DNA from: Actinomycetes bacterium
GTDB lineage: Bacteria; Actinomycetota; Actinomycetes; Actinomycetales; Beutenbergiaceae
DNA: 12,654 bases
Assembly: GCA_021793935.1 (NCBI GenBank)
Contig: JAJYRV010000029.1
Location: 1 to 12,654, forward strand
Direction of reading: 5' to 3'
Below are positions 6,311 through 12,654 of the stretch, one piece after another. A program made the translations under genes and the position numbers. Positions within the stretch are counted from its first letter, which is position 1. Every line of letters starts with the position of its first letter. The notes under the pieces were generated by a model that worked only from the letters and a program-made list of their open reading frames with translations, was not told where the DNA came from and searched no databases.

Positions 6311-7792
6311 ATGACCACCCCACACCGCGAAGTTTCCCCCGCCGTACACAGAGCCGCCGCCGACGTGCTCGCGGGGTTTTCGACCCACGCCCCGTCCGCC
6401 TCCGAACTCGACGTGCTCAACCCCGCCACCCAGGAGCGGATCGCGACCCTGCCCTCTGCGACCCCGCACGAGGCGTTGGCGCAGGTGCGCATCGCCCACG
6501 AGGCGGGGAAGGCATGGGCCCGAACGACCCCGAATCACCGCTCGCAGGTCCTGCACGACGCCTACGACCTGCTGATCGAGAACCAGGACCGGCTCGCATA
6601 CGTCATCAGTACCGAGATGGGGAAGCCGCTCGCCGAAGCGCGCGGTGAGGTGCAGTACGCGTGCGACTATGTCCGCTGGTACGCCGCGGAGCTACTTCGA
6701 CCCGCCGGCGCTTACCGCGAGAACCCCGCCGGTGGATCGACGATCCTCACCCGCCGTGCTCCGATCGGGCTTGCCGTGCTCATCGCGCCGTGGAACTTCC
6801 CGATGGCGATGATCACGCGCAAGATCGCGCCAGCGATCGCGGCCGGCTGCGCCGCGGTGATGAAACCCGCAACGCTCACGCCGCTGACGACGGGCATCGT
6901 CGTCGACCTCATGATTGAAGCCGGGGTGCCAGAGGAGCTCGTCCGGGTCGTCACGACGCGCGACGCCTCCGGGTTCTCCGAAGCGGTCCTCGCCGATCCG
7001 CGGGTGCGTAAACTCTCGTTCACCGGCTCCACCGGCGTGGGAAGTACGCTCCTGGGCCTCGCGGCGAAGAACATCGTCAAGAGCTCCATGGAACTGGGCG
7101 GAAACGCGCCGCTGCTCGTGTTCGACGACGCCGACGTGGAACGCGCCGTCGAGGGGGCCGTCAAAGCGAAACTTCGCAACGGCGGGCAATCGTGCATCGC
7201 GGCGAACCGCATCTTCGTCCAGGAGGGGATCGCCGAGGAGTTCGTTGCCGGCTTCACCGAGGCGATGGACCGTGTCGTCATGGGCAACCCGCTCGCCGAC
7301 GGCGTCACCCTCGGCCCCGTGATCGACGAACGCGCCGTGGCGAACATGAGCGCGCTCGTGGACGACGCTACGGCGCGCGGTGCGGAACTTCGCACCGGCG
7401 GGCAGGTGCCGGAGGGGGAGGGGTACTTCTTCCCCGCCACCGTGCTCGACCACGTTCCTGGCGACGCCGATATCGCCAACACCGAGATCTTCGGCCCGGT
7501 CGCCGCCATCACCCGTTTCCGCGAGGAATCGCAGGTGCTCGCGACCGCCAACGACACCCCGTTCGGCCTCGCCGGTTACGTGTTCACCGAGAACCTCGAC
7601 CGGGCACTCAACGTCGCCGACGCGTTAGAAACCGGGCTCGTGGGCATCAACAATGGGGTGCCTTCCTCTGCTGCCGCCCCGTTCGGGGGGATCAAACAAT
7701 CCGGGCTCGGGCGGGAAGGAAGCCACGAAGGGCTCGAGGAGTACCAAGAGATCCGGTTCTACAACATCGCCCGCCGCCCCACCGTCAACTGA
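6311..7792 (+). CDS. NAD(P)-dependent aldehyde dehydrogenase (SSADH/DoeC-like)
   Basis: A full-length ALDH-superfamily enzyme of 493 residues that oxidises an aldehyde to an acid. Key residues are N162 in APWNFP, K185 in MKPAT, the cofactor loop FTGSTGVG, general base E261 in MELGGN and the nucleophile C295 in GGQSCIAANR. The C-terminal PFGGIKQSGLGREG is typical of the succinate-semialdehyde dehydrogenase (GabD) branch, to which DoeC also belongs. In an ectoine pathway it would convert aspartate semialdehyde to aspartate; succinate semialdehyde is the main alternative substrate. The start at 6311 has AAGGAG (6302-6307) close upstream, 27 bases after SDR2, and the gene is followed 26 bases later by the class III aminotransferase that would supply its aldehyde. 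It contains one TTA codon (7625). The first 35 or so residues are a loosely conserved N-terminal extension. Confidence 0.9.
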   Translation: MTTPHREVSPAVHRAAADVLAGFSTHAPSASELDVLNPATQERIATLPSATPHEALAQVRIAHEAGKAWARTTPNHRSQVLHDAYDLLIENQDRLAYVISTEMGKPLAEARGEVQYACDYVRWYAAELLRPAGAYRENPAGGSTILTRRAPIGLAVLIAPWNFPMAMITRKIAPAIAAGCAAVMKPATLTPLTTGIVVDLMIEAGVPEELVRVVTTRDASGFSEAVLADPRVRKLSFTGSTGVGSTLLGLAAKNIVKSSMELGGNAPLLVFDDADVERAVEGAVKAKLRNGGQSCIAANRIFVQEGIAEEFVAGFTEAMDRVVMGNPLADGVTLGPVIDERAVANMSALVDDATARGAELRTGGQVPEGEGYFFPATVLDHVPGDADIANTEIFGPVAAITRFREESQVLATANDTPFGLAGYVFTENLDRALNVADALETGLVGINNGVPSSAAAPFGGIKQSGLGREGSHEGLEEYQEIRFYNIARRPTVN

Positions 7793-7818
7793 CCGCAAGG
7801 AATACCAAGGAGAGATCG

Positions 7819-9126
7819 ATGACCCGCTCGCGTATCACGACGACCGTACCCGGCCCGAAGTCCCAAGAGCTTGCGGGTAGACAGGCGACGTACGTCTCCG
7901 CCGCGGTGAGCTGCGCGCATCCGGTCTACATCGAGCGGGGCGAGGGGTCGATCCTCACCGATGTGGACGGCAACGAATACCTCGACTTCGGCTCAGGGAT
8001 CGGCGTGATCGCCCTCGGACACGGAAACCCGCGCGCGCTGGAAGCGGCGGAGCAGCAGCTGCGTAAGTTCACCCACACGCTGTTCACCGTCACTCCCTAC
8101 GAGCTCTACATCGACGTCTCGCGGCGGCTGACCGAACTCACCCCGGGAGAGTTTGAGAAGAAGTCGGTGCTGAGCTCCACCGGGGCCGAAGCGATCGAGA
8201 ACGCGATGAAGATCGCCCGCGCCTATACGGGGCGGAACGGAATCGCCGTCGTCGACCACGGGTATCACGGGCGGACCAACCTCACGCTCGGGCTCAATTA
8301 CAAAGCCGGCGCATATTCCGCCGGTGCCGGCCCCCGCCCGGGGGAGATCTACCGGACGAACAATTCCCACCCGTATCGGGACGGGATGACCGGCAAGGAG
8401 GCCGCGCTCACCGCGATCGAGCGGCTGGAGATGACCTCCGGGGCGGAGAACCTTGCCTGCCTCCTGATCGAACCCATTCAAGGCGAGGGCGGGGTCGTGG
8501 TGCCCGCGGATGGGTTCCTCCCCACGCTGCAGGAGTGGTGCCGGGAGAACGGGATCGTCGTCGTCGCCGATGAGATCCAAACCGGCCTGGGGCGGACCGG
8601 TCGAATGTTCGGTTCCGAGCATTTCGGGTTCGAGCCCGATCTCGTCGTCACCGCCAAGGCGATCGCGGCCGGGATTCCGGTCTCGGCCGTGACGGGGCGA
8701 GCGGAGATCATGGACGCGATGCTTCCTGGGGCGCTCAGTGGCACCTATTCGGGGAACCCGGTGGGCTGCGCCGCGGCCTTGGAGGTGTTCGACCAGCTTG
8801 AAGACGACGGTTTCCTCGGGCACACGCGGCGGATCGGGGAGAAGATCCAATCCGGGTTGCGGCAGCTGCAGCGCGAGCACCCCGTCATCGGGGACGTGCG
8901 GGGGCTCGGCGCGCTCCACGGGATCGAACTGATCAACTCCGACGGCTCGCCGAGCCCGGGTGCGTTCACGCAATTGCGTTCTCTCGCCCTCGAGCGGGGA
9001 ATGGTCGCCCTGCCCGGAGGGAGTAACGGACACGTGCTGAGGCTGTTGCCGGCGCTGAACATCCCCGAGGATCTCGTCGACGAAGGACTCGCGATCCTCG
9101 GGGACGCGTTAGCGGCGATGGGCTAG
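7819..9126 (+). CDS. Class III aminotransferase (GabT/DoeD-like)
   Basis: A PLP-dependent omega-aminotransferase of 435 residues in the 4-aminobutyrate aminotransferase family. Visible landmarks are FGSGIGVIALGHGNP near residue 60, STGAEAIENAMKIAR, the glycine-rich PIQGEGGV, D251 in VVADEIQTGLGRTG which holds the PLP ring nitrogen, the Schiff-base lysine K280 in TAKAIAAG, and GTYSGNPVGCAAAL. It removes a terminal amino group to give an aldehyde, using 2-oxoglutarate or a similar acceptor. In the ectoine pathway this is the DoeD step, from diaminobutyrate to aspartate semialdehyde; GABA to succinate semialdehyde is the alternative. The reading frame is open far upstream through the aldehyde dehydrogenase gene, but the ATG at 7819 is chosen because AAGGAGAG (7807-7814) precedes it and the family N-terminus follows. 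It is the last gene of the operon; its TAG overlaps the stop of the convergent gene within CTAG at 9123-9126. Confidence 0.9.
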   Translation: MTRSRITTTVPGPKSQELAGRQATYVSAAVSCAHPVYIERGEGSILTDVDGNEYLDFGSGIGVIALGHGNPRALEAAEQQLRKFTHTLFTVTPYELYIDVSRRLTELTPGEFEKKSVLSSTGAEAIENAMKIARAYTGRNGIAVVDHGYHGRTNLTLGLNYKAGAYSAGAGPRPGEIYRTNNSHPYRDGMTGKEAALTAIERLEMTSGAENLACLLIEPIQGEGGVVVPADGFLPTLQEWCRENGIVVVADEIQTGLGRTGRMFGSEHFGFEPDLVVTAKAIAAGIPVSAVTGRAEIMDAMLPGALSGTYSGNPVGCAAALEVFDQLEDDGFLGHTRRIGEKIQSGLRQLQREHPVIGDVRGLGALHGIELINSDGSPSPGAFTQLRSLALERGMVALPGGSNGHVLRLLPALNIPEDLVDEGLAILGDALAAMG

Positions 9127-10361
9127 GAAACCGGCCCCTCGCCCTCCCCCTTCGCCTCCACCCGCGCGAGCTTGCGGGCCGCCGCATCACGGCCACCGAG
9201 GCCGAATGCCAGCGCCGCGGCGAGCGCCCCACCGACGACGAGTGAGCCGAAGGCGAGGGTAATGATGGAATCGGCGATGCCCATGAACTTCAGCCCCATC
9301 GCAGCGAAGAGCACGATCGTGGCGTACCGGACAACCGTCGTGGCTGTCCCGCCACCAACGGTGTTCGCGAGGATCTTCGCGACGAGGAAGCCGGCAGCAA
9401 TGATCGCGCCGCCGAACAGCACCCGACCGCCGAGGGCGAGCACCTCGTTGAGAATGAGGCTCACCTGTGGGAAGTCGAGGGCCTGGGCGGCCATGATCGC
9501 GAAGAACACCATGACGGCGACCTGCGCGATTCGGGTGAGGATGACCGAGGGCGGCGTGCCCGCGGTGGTGATTCCGAGCCCGGCGATCGCCTTGTCGGTG
9601 CCGAACCCACGAAGCGTGCTTTCGAGGATCGTACCCACGACCTTCGCGATGAGGTAACCGATCCCGAGAATGAGCACCGCGGCGATAATTGCTGGGATCG
9701 CGCCGAGGAGGAGGGAAAGCATCTGCTCGGCGGGGTTGGAGATCGCGGAGATCCCCAGCACCTGCAGCGCCGCGATCGTCACGAAGATGAGGATGACGCC
9801 GAAGGTGATGTTCGCGAGCACCGAGGCAACCCGGGCGGACTCTGCCGGAGCGGGGGCCGTTCCGGGAACGGGAGCGCCCTCACCCGCGGTGGTGGCGTCC
9901 GCGGCGGGCGCGGCCGGGGCGCCGGATCGAGCGGGATCAACGCCCTTGACCTTCGCGGTGAGGGCACCGAAATTGATCATTCCGACGGCTGCTTCGATGA
10001 GCTGTTTTGCAATCCGTGCGATGACGAAGCCGATGAAGAATACAAAGATCGCGCCAATGACGTTGGGCAGATACTCCATGATCGTCTGCAAGAGCCCCTG
10101 GATGGGGGAGAGGACGCTCTCCAGTGTGAACACCTGCAGGACCCCGACGAGGCCGAACAGCCACACCAGGAGGGAACCCACCGTGCCGATTGACTGGCCC
10201 ACGGCTTGCCCATCAGCACCTTCGCGTTGCAATATCGGAACTTTAGTGACGAGCTTGCTGATCGCCCATTTCACGAGGAGGGCAACCAGCCAGGTGACGA
10301 GGACGATGACAACGGCAATTCCCAATTTCTGGGCCATTCCGAGCCAATCGATGTCGGCCAT
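9123..10361 (-). CDS. Multi-pass membrane protein with conserved TM-helix repeats (MscS/CmpX-like)
   Basis: A 412-residue inner-membrane protein with roughly nine hydrophobic segments. Three related units repeat at about 98-125, 221-248 and 309-335, each carrying a G(F/Y)(L/V)(I/V)A(K/R) core (GFVIAR, GYLIAK, GFLVAK); this is the 'conserved TM helix' repeat seen in MscS-related CmpX-type proteins. The C-terminus has a small-residue-rich helix ending in AFGLGGRDAA, resembling the pore helix region of MscS relatives, but the cytoplasmic beta domain of true MscS is absent. An Ala/Pro-rich linker (about 140-178) separates the first repeat from the rest. The frame is open 17 codons further, but the start at 10361 has AAGGAG seven bases upstream. 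A mechanosensitive or ion-conducting role is inferred from family likeness only. Its stop overlaps that of the class III aminotransferase. Confidence 0.75.
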   Translation of the reverse strand: MADIDWLGMAQKLGIAVVIVLVTWLVALLVKWAISKLVTKVPILQREGADGQAVGQSIGTVGSLLVWLFGLVGVLQVFTLESVLSPIQGLLQTIMEYLPNVIGAIFVFFIGFVIARIAKQLIEAAVGMINFGALTAKVKGVDPARSGAPAAPAADATTAGEGAPVPGTAPAPAESARVASVLANITFGVILIFVTIAALQVLGISAISNPAEQMLSLLLGAIPAIIAAVLILGIGYLIAKVVGTILESTLRGFGTDKAIAGLGITTAGTPPSVILTRIAQVAVMVFFAIMAAQALDFPQVSLILNEVLALGGRVLFGGAIIAAGFLVAKILANTVGGGTATTVVRYATIVLFAAMGLKFMGIADSIITLAFGSLVVGGALAAALAFGLGGRDAAARKLARVEAKGEGEGPVS

Positions 10362-10391
10362 TTTGGATCTCCTTAGGTATTCATTTCTCCA

Positions 10392-10401
10392 GGCGTACGC
10401 C
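10392..10401. repeat. Perfect 10-base palindrome upstream of the membrane protein gene
   Basis: GGCGTACGCC lies 31-40 bases upstream of the start codon at 10361. A TTGACT box (minus strand, 10407-10412) sits just upstream of it, but no convincing -10 follows at 16-19 bases. The palindrome could be an operator; the evidence is position only. Confidence 0.5.
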
Positions 10402-10438
10402 CGAATAGTCAAAATACACTACCGACATTCATCGAAAA

Positions 10439-10452
10439 CGTAAAACGTTACG
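10439..10452. repeat. Inverted repeat CGTAA-AACG-TTACG
   Basis: Five-base arms with a four-base centre in the A/T-rich 114-base gap between the oxidoreductase gene and the membrane protein gene. The tandem ACGTTTT units on the - strand (ACGTTTTACGTTTT) overlap it. The gap as a whole is clearly less G/C-rich than its surroundings, as expected for a promoter region, but no well-matched promoter or terminator could be assigned. Confidence 0.4.
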
Positions 10453-10475
10453 CAAAGAAGGCGCAATGTCAGAGA

Positions 10476-11462
10476 TCAGGGAAGGAGGAGCACTTTGCCC
10501 GTCGTCGCCCGTCCCTCCAGGGCCTCGTGCGCGGCGGGAGCGTCCTGGAGGGGAAATTCCGCCCCGATTCGCACGTCGAGATCGCCGGCGAGGACCGCCT
10601 GGGTGATGTGCGACCAGCGACGGCTGCGTTCGCCGGCATCATCGATGTAGTGCCACAACGTCGGGCGGGTGACGAAGAGCGAGCCCGCGGCGTTGAGCCG
10701 TTGAAGATCGAAGGGCGGCACCTGGCCGCTCGCGCCGCCGAATAACACGATGAGGCCGCGACGACGCACGGATTCCACCGCAGCATCAAAGGTGACCTTG
10801 CCGAGCCCGTCGTAGAAGACATCCACCCCGCGGCCGTCGGTGGCCGCCCGCAGCTGGGTGGAGAGTTCTGCGGTGATGTCGGTGAAGTCCTTCTGGATGA
10901 ACACCCGATCGGCGCCGGCCTTGAGCGCGAGATCGGCTTTGTCCTGCGTGCCCACCATCGTCAAGACCCGCGCGCCGCGAGACTTCGCGAACTGGATGAA
11001 GAGCTGGCCCACCCCGCCGGCGCCGGCGGTGATGAACACCGTGTCGCCCTCACGGAGTTGCGTGACCCCATCGGTGAGCATGTGCACAGTCATGCCCTGC
11101 AACGGCAGCGCCGCAGCAACCGGCAGGTCCATGCCCTCGGGTACGGGAAGCGCGTCGTCGGCGTCAAGCACGACGAAGTCCGCGTATGAACCGGTGACGG
11201 AGGCCGCCCAGGCGACCTTATCGCCGACCTTCAGCTTCTCGACGCCGTCGCCGACCTCCGCCACTTCGCCCGCCCCTTCCGAGCCGGGCCGCCAGGGGAA
11301 CTGCGTGGGGTAGACCCCGGAGCGGATGTAGGTGTCGATGAAGTTCAGGCCCACCGCAGCGGTGCGAACGACGATCTGTCCATCGCCCGCGGCGGGGATG
11401 TCCGTGGAAATGTACTCAAGGGCGTCTGCGCCACCCGGGGCGCTCACTTCGATGGCATGCAT
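10476..11462 (-). CDS. Zinc-independent quinone oxidoreductase (QorA-like MDR family)
   Basis: A 328-residue medium-chain dehydrogenase/reductase of the NADPH:quinone reductase (QorA/zeta-crystallin) type. Visible parts are the N-terminal catalytic domain with VGLNFIDTYIRSGVYP (38-52) and PGSEGAGEV (59-67), then the Rossmann domain with AGAGGVGQ (146-153), which binds NADPH. The Cys and His ligands of zinc alcohol dehydrogenases are missing, as expected for this subgroup. It would reduce quinones or other alpha,beta-unsaturated carbonyls in the cytoplasm. It begins 19 bases after the deformylase stop and is probably co-transcribed with it. The ribosome site is weak (GGATGG before the start), and the start codon lies within an 18-base perfect palindrome at 11451-11468 that holds ATG in three registers. 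The frame giving MHAIEV fits the family start. It ends in KVLLLP, typical of QorA C-termini. Confidence 0.9.
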   Translation of the reverse strand: MHAIEVSAPGGADALEYISTDIPAAGDGQIVVRTAAVGLNFIDTYIRSGVYPTQFPWRPGSEGAGEVAEVGDGVEKLKVGDKVAWAASVTGSYADFVVLDADDALPVPEGMDLPVAAALPLQGMTVHMLTDGVTQLREGDTVFITAGAGGVGQLFIQFAKSRGARVLTMVGTQDKADLALKAGADRVFIQKDFTDITAELSTQLRAATDGRGVDVFYDGLGKVTFDAAVESVRRRGLIVLFGGASGQVPPFDLQRLNAAGSLFVTRPTLWHYIDDAGERSRRWSHITQAVLAGDLDVRIGAEFPLQDAPAAHEALEGRATTGKVLLLP

Positions 11463-11468
11463 GCCATC
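11451..11468. repeat. 18-base perfect palindrome over the quinone oxidoreductase start codon
   Basis: GATGGCATGCATGCCATC is identical on both strands, nine bases per arm with no spacer. It covers the start codon (11460-11462, - strand) and the first codons. It could be an operator for a dimeric repressor, or it could pair within or between mRNAs around the initiation site. It includes the octamer GCATGC plus flanks. Confidence 0.85.
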
Positions 11469-11481
11469 CAGGTTACGCGAG

Positions 11482-12144
11482 TTATTTCTCCAGTGGAGGG
11501 GTATCGGGATAGGTGGCCGGCTCCTTCTCCAGTGCCTCGGAAAGCTCCGCGCGGCGCGCGAGGACCTCCGGGCGGAAGTCGAGCATCTCAGAAATCACCC
11601 GCTTGCGTTCACGCTTGGAGATGAGGTCGATATAGAGCTGGCCATCGAGGTGGTCGGTCTCGTGTTGCAGCATCCGTGCCAAATACCCCTCGCCGGAGAA
11701 CTCGACCGGGTTGCCCTCGACGTCAACCCCGGTCACCGATGCGCGATTCGCCCGGAAGAGCCCGGCGCCCGGACCGGGAACCGAGAGGCAGCCCTCTTCG
11801 CCTTCGACGTTGCCCTCTTCCCGGTCGATCGTGCACGCGGGATTGAGCACGTGCCCCACGTGCCGCACACCGTCCTCGGTGAGGTCGTACACGAACAGGC
11901 GCAGATCCACGCCTACCTGGTTCGCCGCGAGCCCCACCCCCTCGGCGATGGCCATCGTCGCAAACATGTCATCGATGAGCGTGCGGAGCTCCGTAGTGCC
12001 GAATTCGGTGATGGTGCGACAGGGTGCGTGCAGCACCTCCTCGCCCACTTCGGTCACGCGAAGAACTTTGCCGCGCCGGGCCTCTTCGGGGAGGTCGGGG
12101 TAGTCGGAAACCTCGACCCCGTTGAGCAATGTGCGAACAGTCAT
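11482..12144 (-). CDS. def: Peptide deformylase
   Basis: This enzyme removes the N-formyl group from newly made proteins. All three family motifs are present: GVGLAANQ (69-76), EGCLS (117-121, metal ligand C119) and HETDHLDG (161-168, metal ligands H161 and H165 with catalytic E162). It is 220 residues long, with an N-terminal extension of about 20 residues (MTVRTLLNGVEVSDYPDLP) compared with typical deformylases, and a charged C-terminal helix, as is common in actinobacterial forms. There is no clear Shine-Dalgarno sequence before the ATG at 12144. AAGAAT seven bases before the start, with TTCAGA 18 bases further up, could be a promoter giving a leaderless message. The gene is divergent from argC, and the QorA-like gene follows 19 bases downstream. 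Confidence 0.95.
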   Translation of the reverse strand: MTVRTLLNGVEVSDYPDLPEEARRGKVLRVTEVGEEVLHAPCRTITEFGTTELRTLIDDMFATMAIAEGVGLAANQVGVDLRLFVYDLTEDGVRHVGHVLNPACTIDREEGNVEGEEGCLSVPGPGAGLFRANRASVTGVDVEGNPVEFSGEGYLARMLQHETDHLDGQLYIDLISKRERKRVISEMLDFRPEVLARRAELSEALEKEPATYPDTPPLEK

Positions 12145-12181
12145 GAAGGGTATTCTTCCACCTCTCGCGGCGAGATCTGAA

Positions 12182-12208
12182 CACGGGCTCGCGAAGGCCG
12201 CGCCCGTG
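12182..12208. repeat. Imperfect inverted repeat between def and argC
   Basis: CACGGGC (12182-12188) and GCCCGTG (12202-12208) are perfect seven-base arms separated by 13 bases. They lie in the 74-base divergent gap. A second small dyad, TCTCG-CGG-CGAGA, is at 12163-12175. Since the flanking genes point away from each other, a terminator role is unlikely; an operator or a chance G/C-rich dyad are the options. Confidence 0.5.
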
Positions 12209-12209
12209 G

Positions 12210-12223
12210 TGTATATTTATGCG
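12210..12223. promoter_or_regulatory. Possible ArgR operator (ARG box) and -10 region at the argC start
   Basis: TGTAT-ATTT-ATGCG has the shape of an ARG box (TGAAT-WWWW-ATTCA), agreeing at seven of ten arm positions and with an all-A/T centre. It is the only A/T-rich patch in the gap and contains TATATT (12212-12217), a possible -10 box. ArgR repression of argC is well known in other bacteria. Here the site overlaps the annotated ATG, which would fit a downstream GTG start. Confidence 0.35.
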
Positions 12224-12654
12224 GGTGAGTGTATCTGTAGCTGTGGCAGGGGCAAGTGGTTATGCCGGCGGAGAGATCCTGAGGATCCTCACCGGCCACC
12301 CGAACGTCGAGATCGGTGCGTTGACGGCGCACTCGAATGCGGGCCAGGTCGTGGGCGGCGTGCAGCCGCACCTGCGGGGGCTCGCCGAGCGCCGCTTCGT
12401 GGAAACTTCCCCCGACAGTCTCCTCGGCCACGACGTGGTCTTCCTCGCGCTCCCGCACGGGGCGTCGGGTGAACTGGCCGCCTCCGTAGCCCACGCCGCG
12501 ACGAACCGGGGGGAGCGCGAACCGCTCGTCATCGACGTCGGCGCGGACCACCGGCTCACGGACGAGGCCGCCTGGAACGAGTTCTACGGCACCCCCTATG
12601 CCGGCGCCTGGCCGTACGGGATGCCGGAGCTCCTGAAATCCGGCGGCGGGCGCG
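12219..12654 (+). CDS. argC: N-acetyl-gamma-glutamyl-phosphate reductase, 5' part (partial)
   Basis: This is the third enzyme of arginine biosynthesis; it reduces N-acetylglutamyl phosphate with NADPH. The window holds the first 145 codons. The NADP-binding loop [12 protein letters not shown] lies at the very N-terminus. [24 protein letters not shown] and the AWPYGMPEL segment are characteristic of ArgC. The catalytic cysteine lies beyond the window edge. The ATG at 12219 has no ribosome site. An in-frame GTG at 12225 gives a start matching common actinobacterial ArgC proteins more closely in length and would suit a leaderless transcript from TATATT. Other arg genes are expected downstream. 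Confidence 0.93.
   Translation, partial: MRVSVSVAVAGASGYAGGEILRILTGHPNVEIGALTAHSNAGQVVGGVQPHLRGLAERRFVETSPDSLLGHDVVFLALPHGASGELAASVAHAATNRGEREPLVIDVGADHRLTDEAAWNEFYGTPYAGAWPYGMPELLKSGGGR

Noticed and set aside
5444..6556. Long open frame on the - strand opposite SDR2
   Set aside because: No recognisable domain; the + strand has complete SDR motifs and a proper ribosome site.
7993..9033. Long open frame on the - strand opposite the class III aminotransferase
   Set aside because: Low-complexity Arg/Pro/Gly-rich translation and no start signal; a shadow of the real gene.
7192..9126. Open frame extending the class III aminotransferase upstream to 644 codons
   Set aside because: The first 209 codons are an Arg-rich shadow of the aldehyde dehydrogenase gene. 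The ATG at 7819 with AAGGAGAG is the real start, so this is not a fusion protein.
6311..9126. Plain GABA-degradation pair (gabD-gabT)
   Set aside because: Sequence alone allows it, but the operon position behind a doeA-type gene and an M20 deacylase makes DoeC/DoeD-like roles more likely. It is kept as the alternative in the entries.
9670..10443. Open frame on the + strand opposite the membrane protein gene
   Set aside because: The - strand translation has clear repeated transmembrane segments and a good ribosome site; the + strand frame has no family features.
10362..10475. Rho-independent terminator after the quinone oxidoreductase gene
   Set aside because: The gap has only short dyads (GGCGTACGCC and CGTAA-AACG-TTACG) and no stable G/C-rich stem followed by a T-tract on the - strand.
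1..12654. Mobile element, CRISPR array, tRNA, or defence system
   Set aside because: No transposase, integrase, regularly spaced direct repeats, cloverleaf or defence-type domain was recognised on either strand.

Overview
This window looks like chromosomal DNA of a high-GC Gram-positive bacterium (Actinomycetota). The basis is G/C-rich third codon positions throughout, AAGGAG-type ribosome sites, some GTG starts, overlapping start/stop codons, and the flavour of the ArgC, Def and quinone oxidoreductase proteins. A Micrococcales member such as a Brevibacterium-like organism is a guess only. No insertion sequence, phage gene, tRNA, rRNA or CRISPR array is visible, and no gap between genes exceeds about 150 bases.

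Layout. (1) 1-862, + strand: the 3' end of an amidohydrolase-like gene, translationally coupled by ATGA to an SDR oxidoreductase (SDR1). (2) 881-1774, - strand: a LysR-family regulator, convergent with SDR1 and divergent from the next operon. (3) 1909-9126, + strand: a tight six-gene catabolic operon. It encodes a DoeA/EutD-type ectoine hydrolase, a class I aminotransferase, an M20 deacylase, a second SDR (SDR2, paralogous to SDR1), an aldehyde dehydrogenase and a class III aminotransferase. All junctions overlap or are shorter than 30 bases. (4) 9123-12144, - strand: peptide deformylase, then a QorA-like quinone oxidoreductase 19 bases downstream, then a separate multi-pass membrane protein with conserved TM-helix repeats (MscS/CmpX-like). 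(5) 12219-end, + strand: the 5' part of argC, the probable start of an arginine biosynthesis operon.

How the genes work together (inference). The M24-family protein matches the ectoine hydrolase DoeA signature. The rest of the operon can be read as a modified ectoine/5-hydroxyectoine degradation route: DoeA opens the ring to N-acetyl-2,4-diaminobutyrate; the M20 enzyme, instead of the usual DoeB/EutE deacetylase, would remove acetate; the class III aminotransferase (DoeD role) would give aspartate semialdehyde; the aldehyde dehydrogenase (DoeC role) would give aspartate. The class I aminotransferase and the two sister SDRs are additions to the textbook pathway and are the most interesting part of the window. 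The LysR protein is the likely local regulator. The usual EutB/EutC enzymes, AsnC/EnuR-type regulators and an ectoine transporter are not in the window but may lie outside it.

The strongest alternative reading is a GabT/GabD-like pathway for another N-acylated diamino or omega-amino compound.
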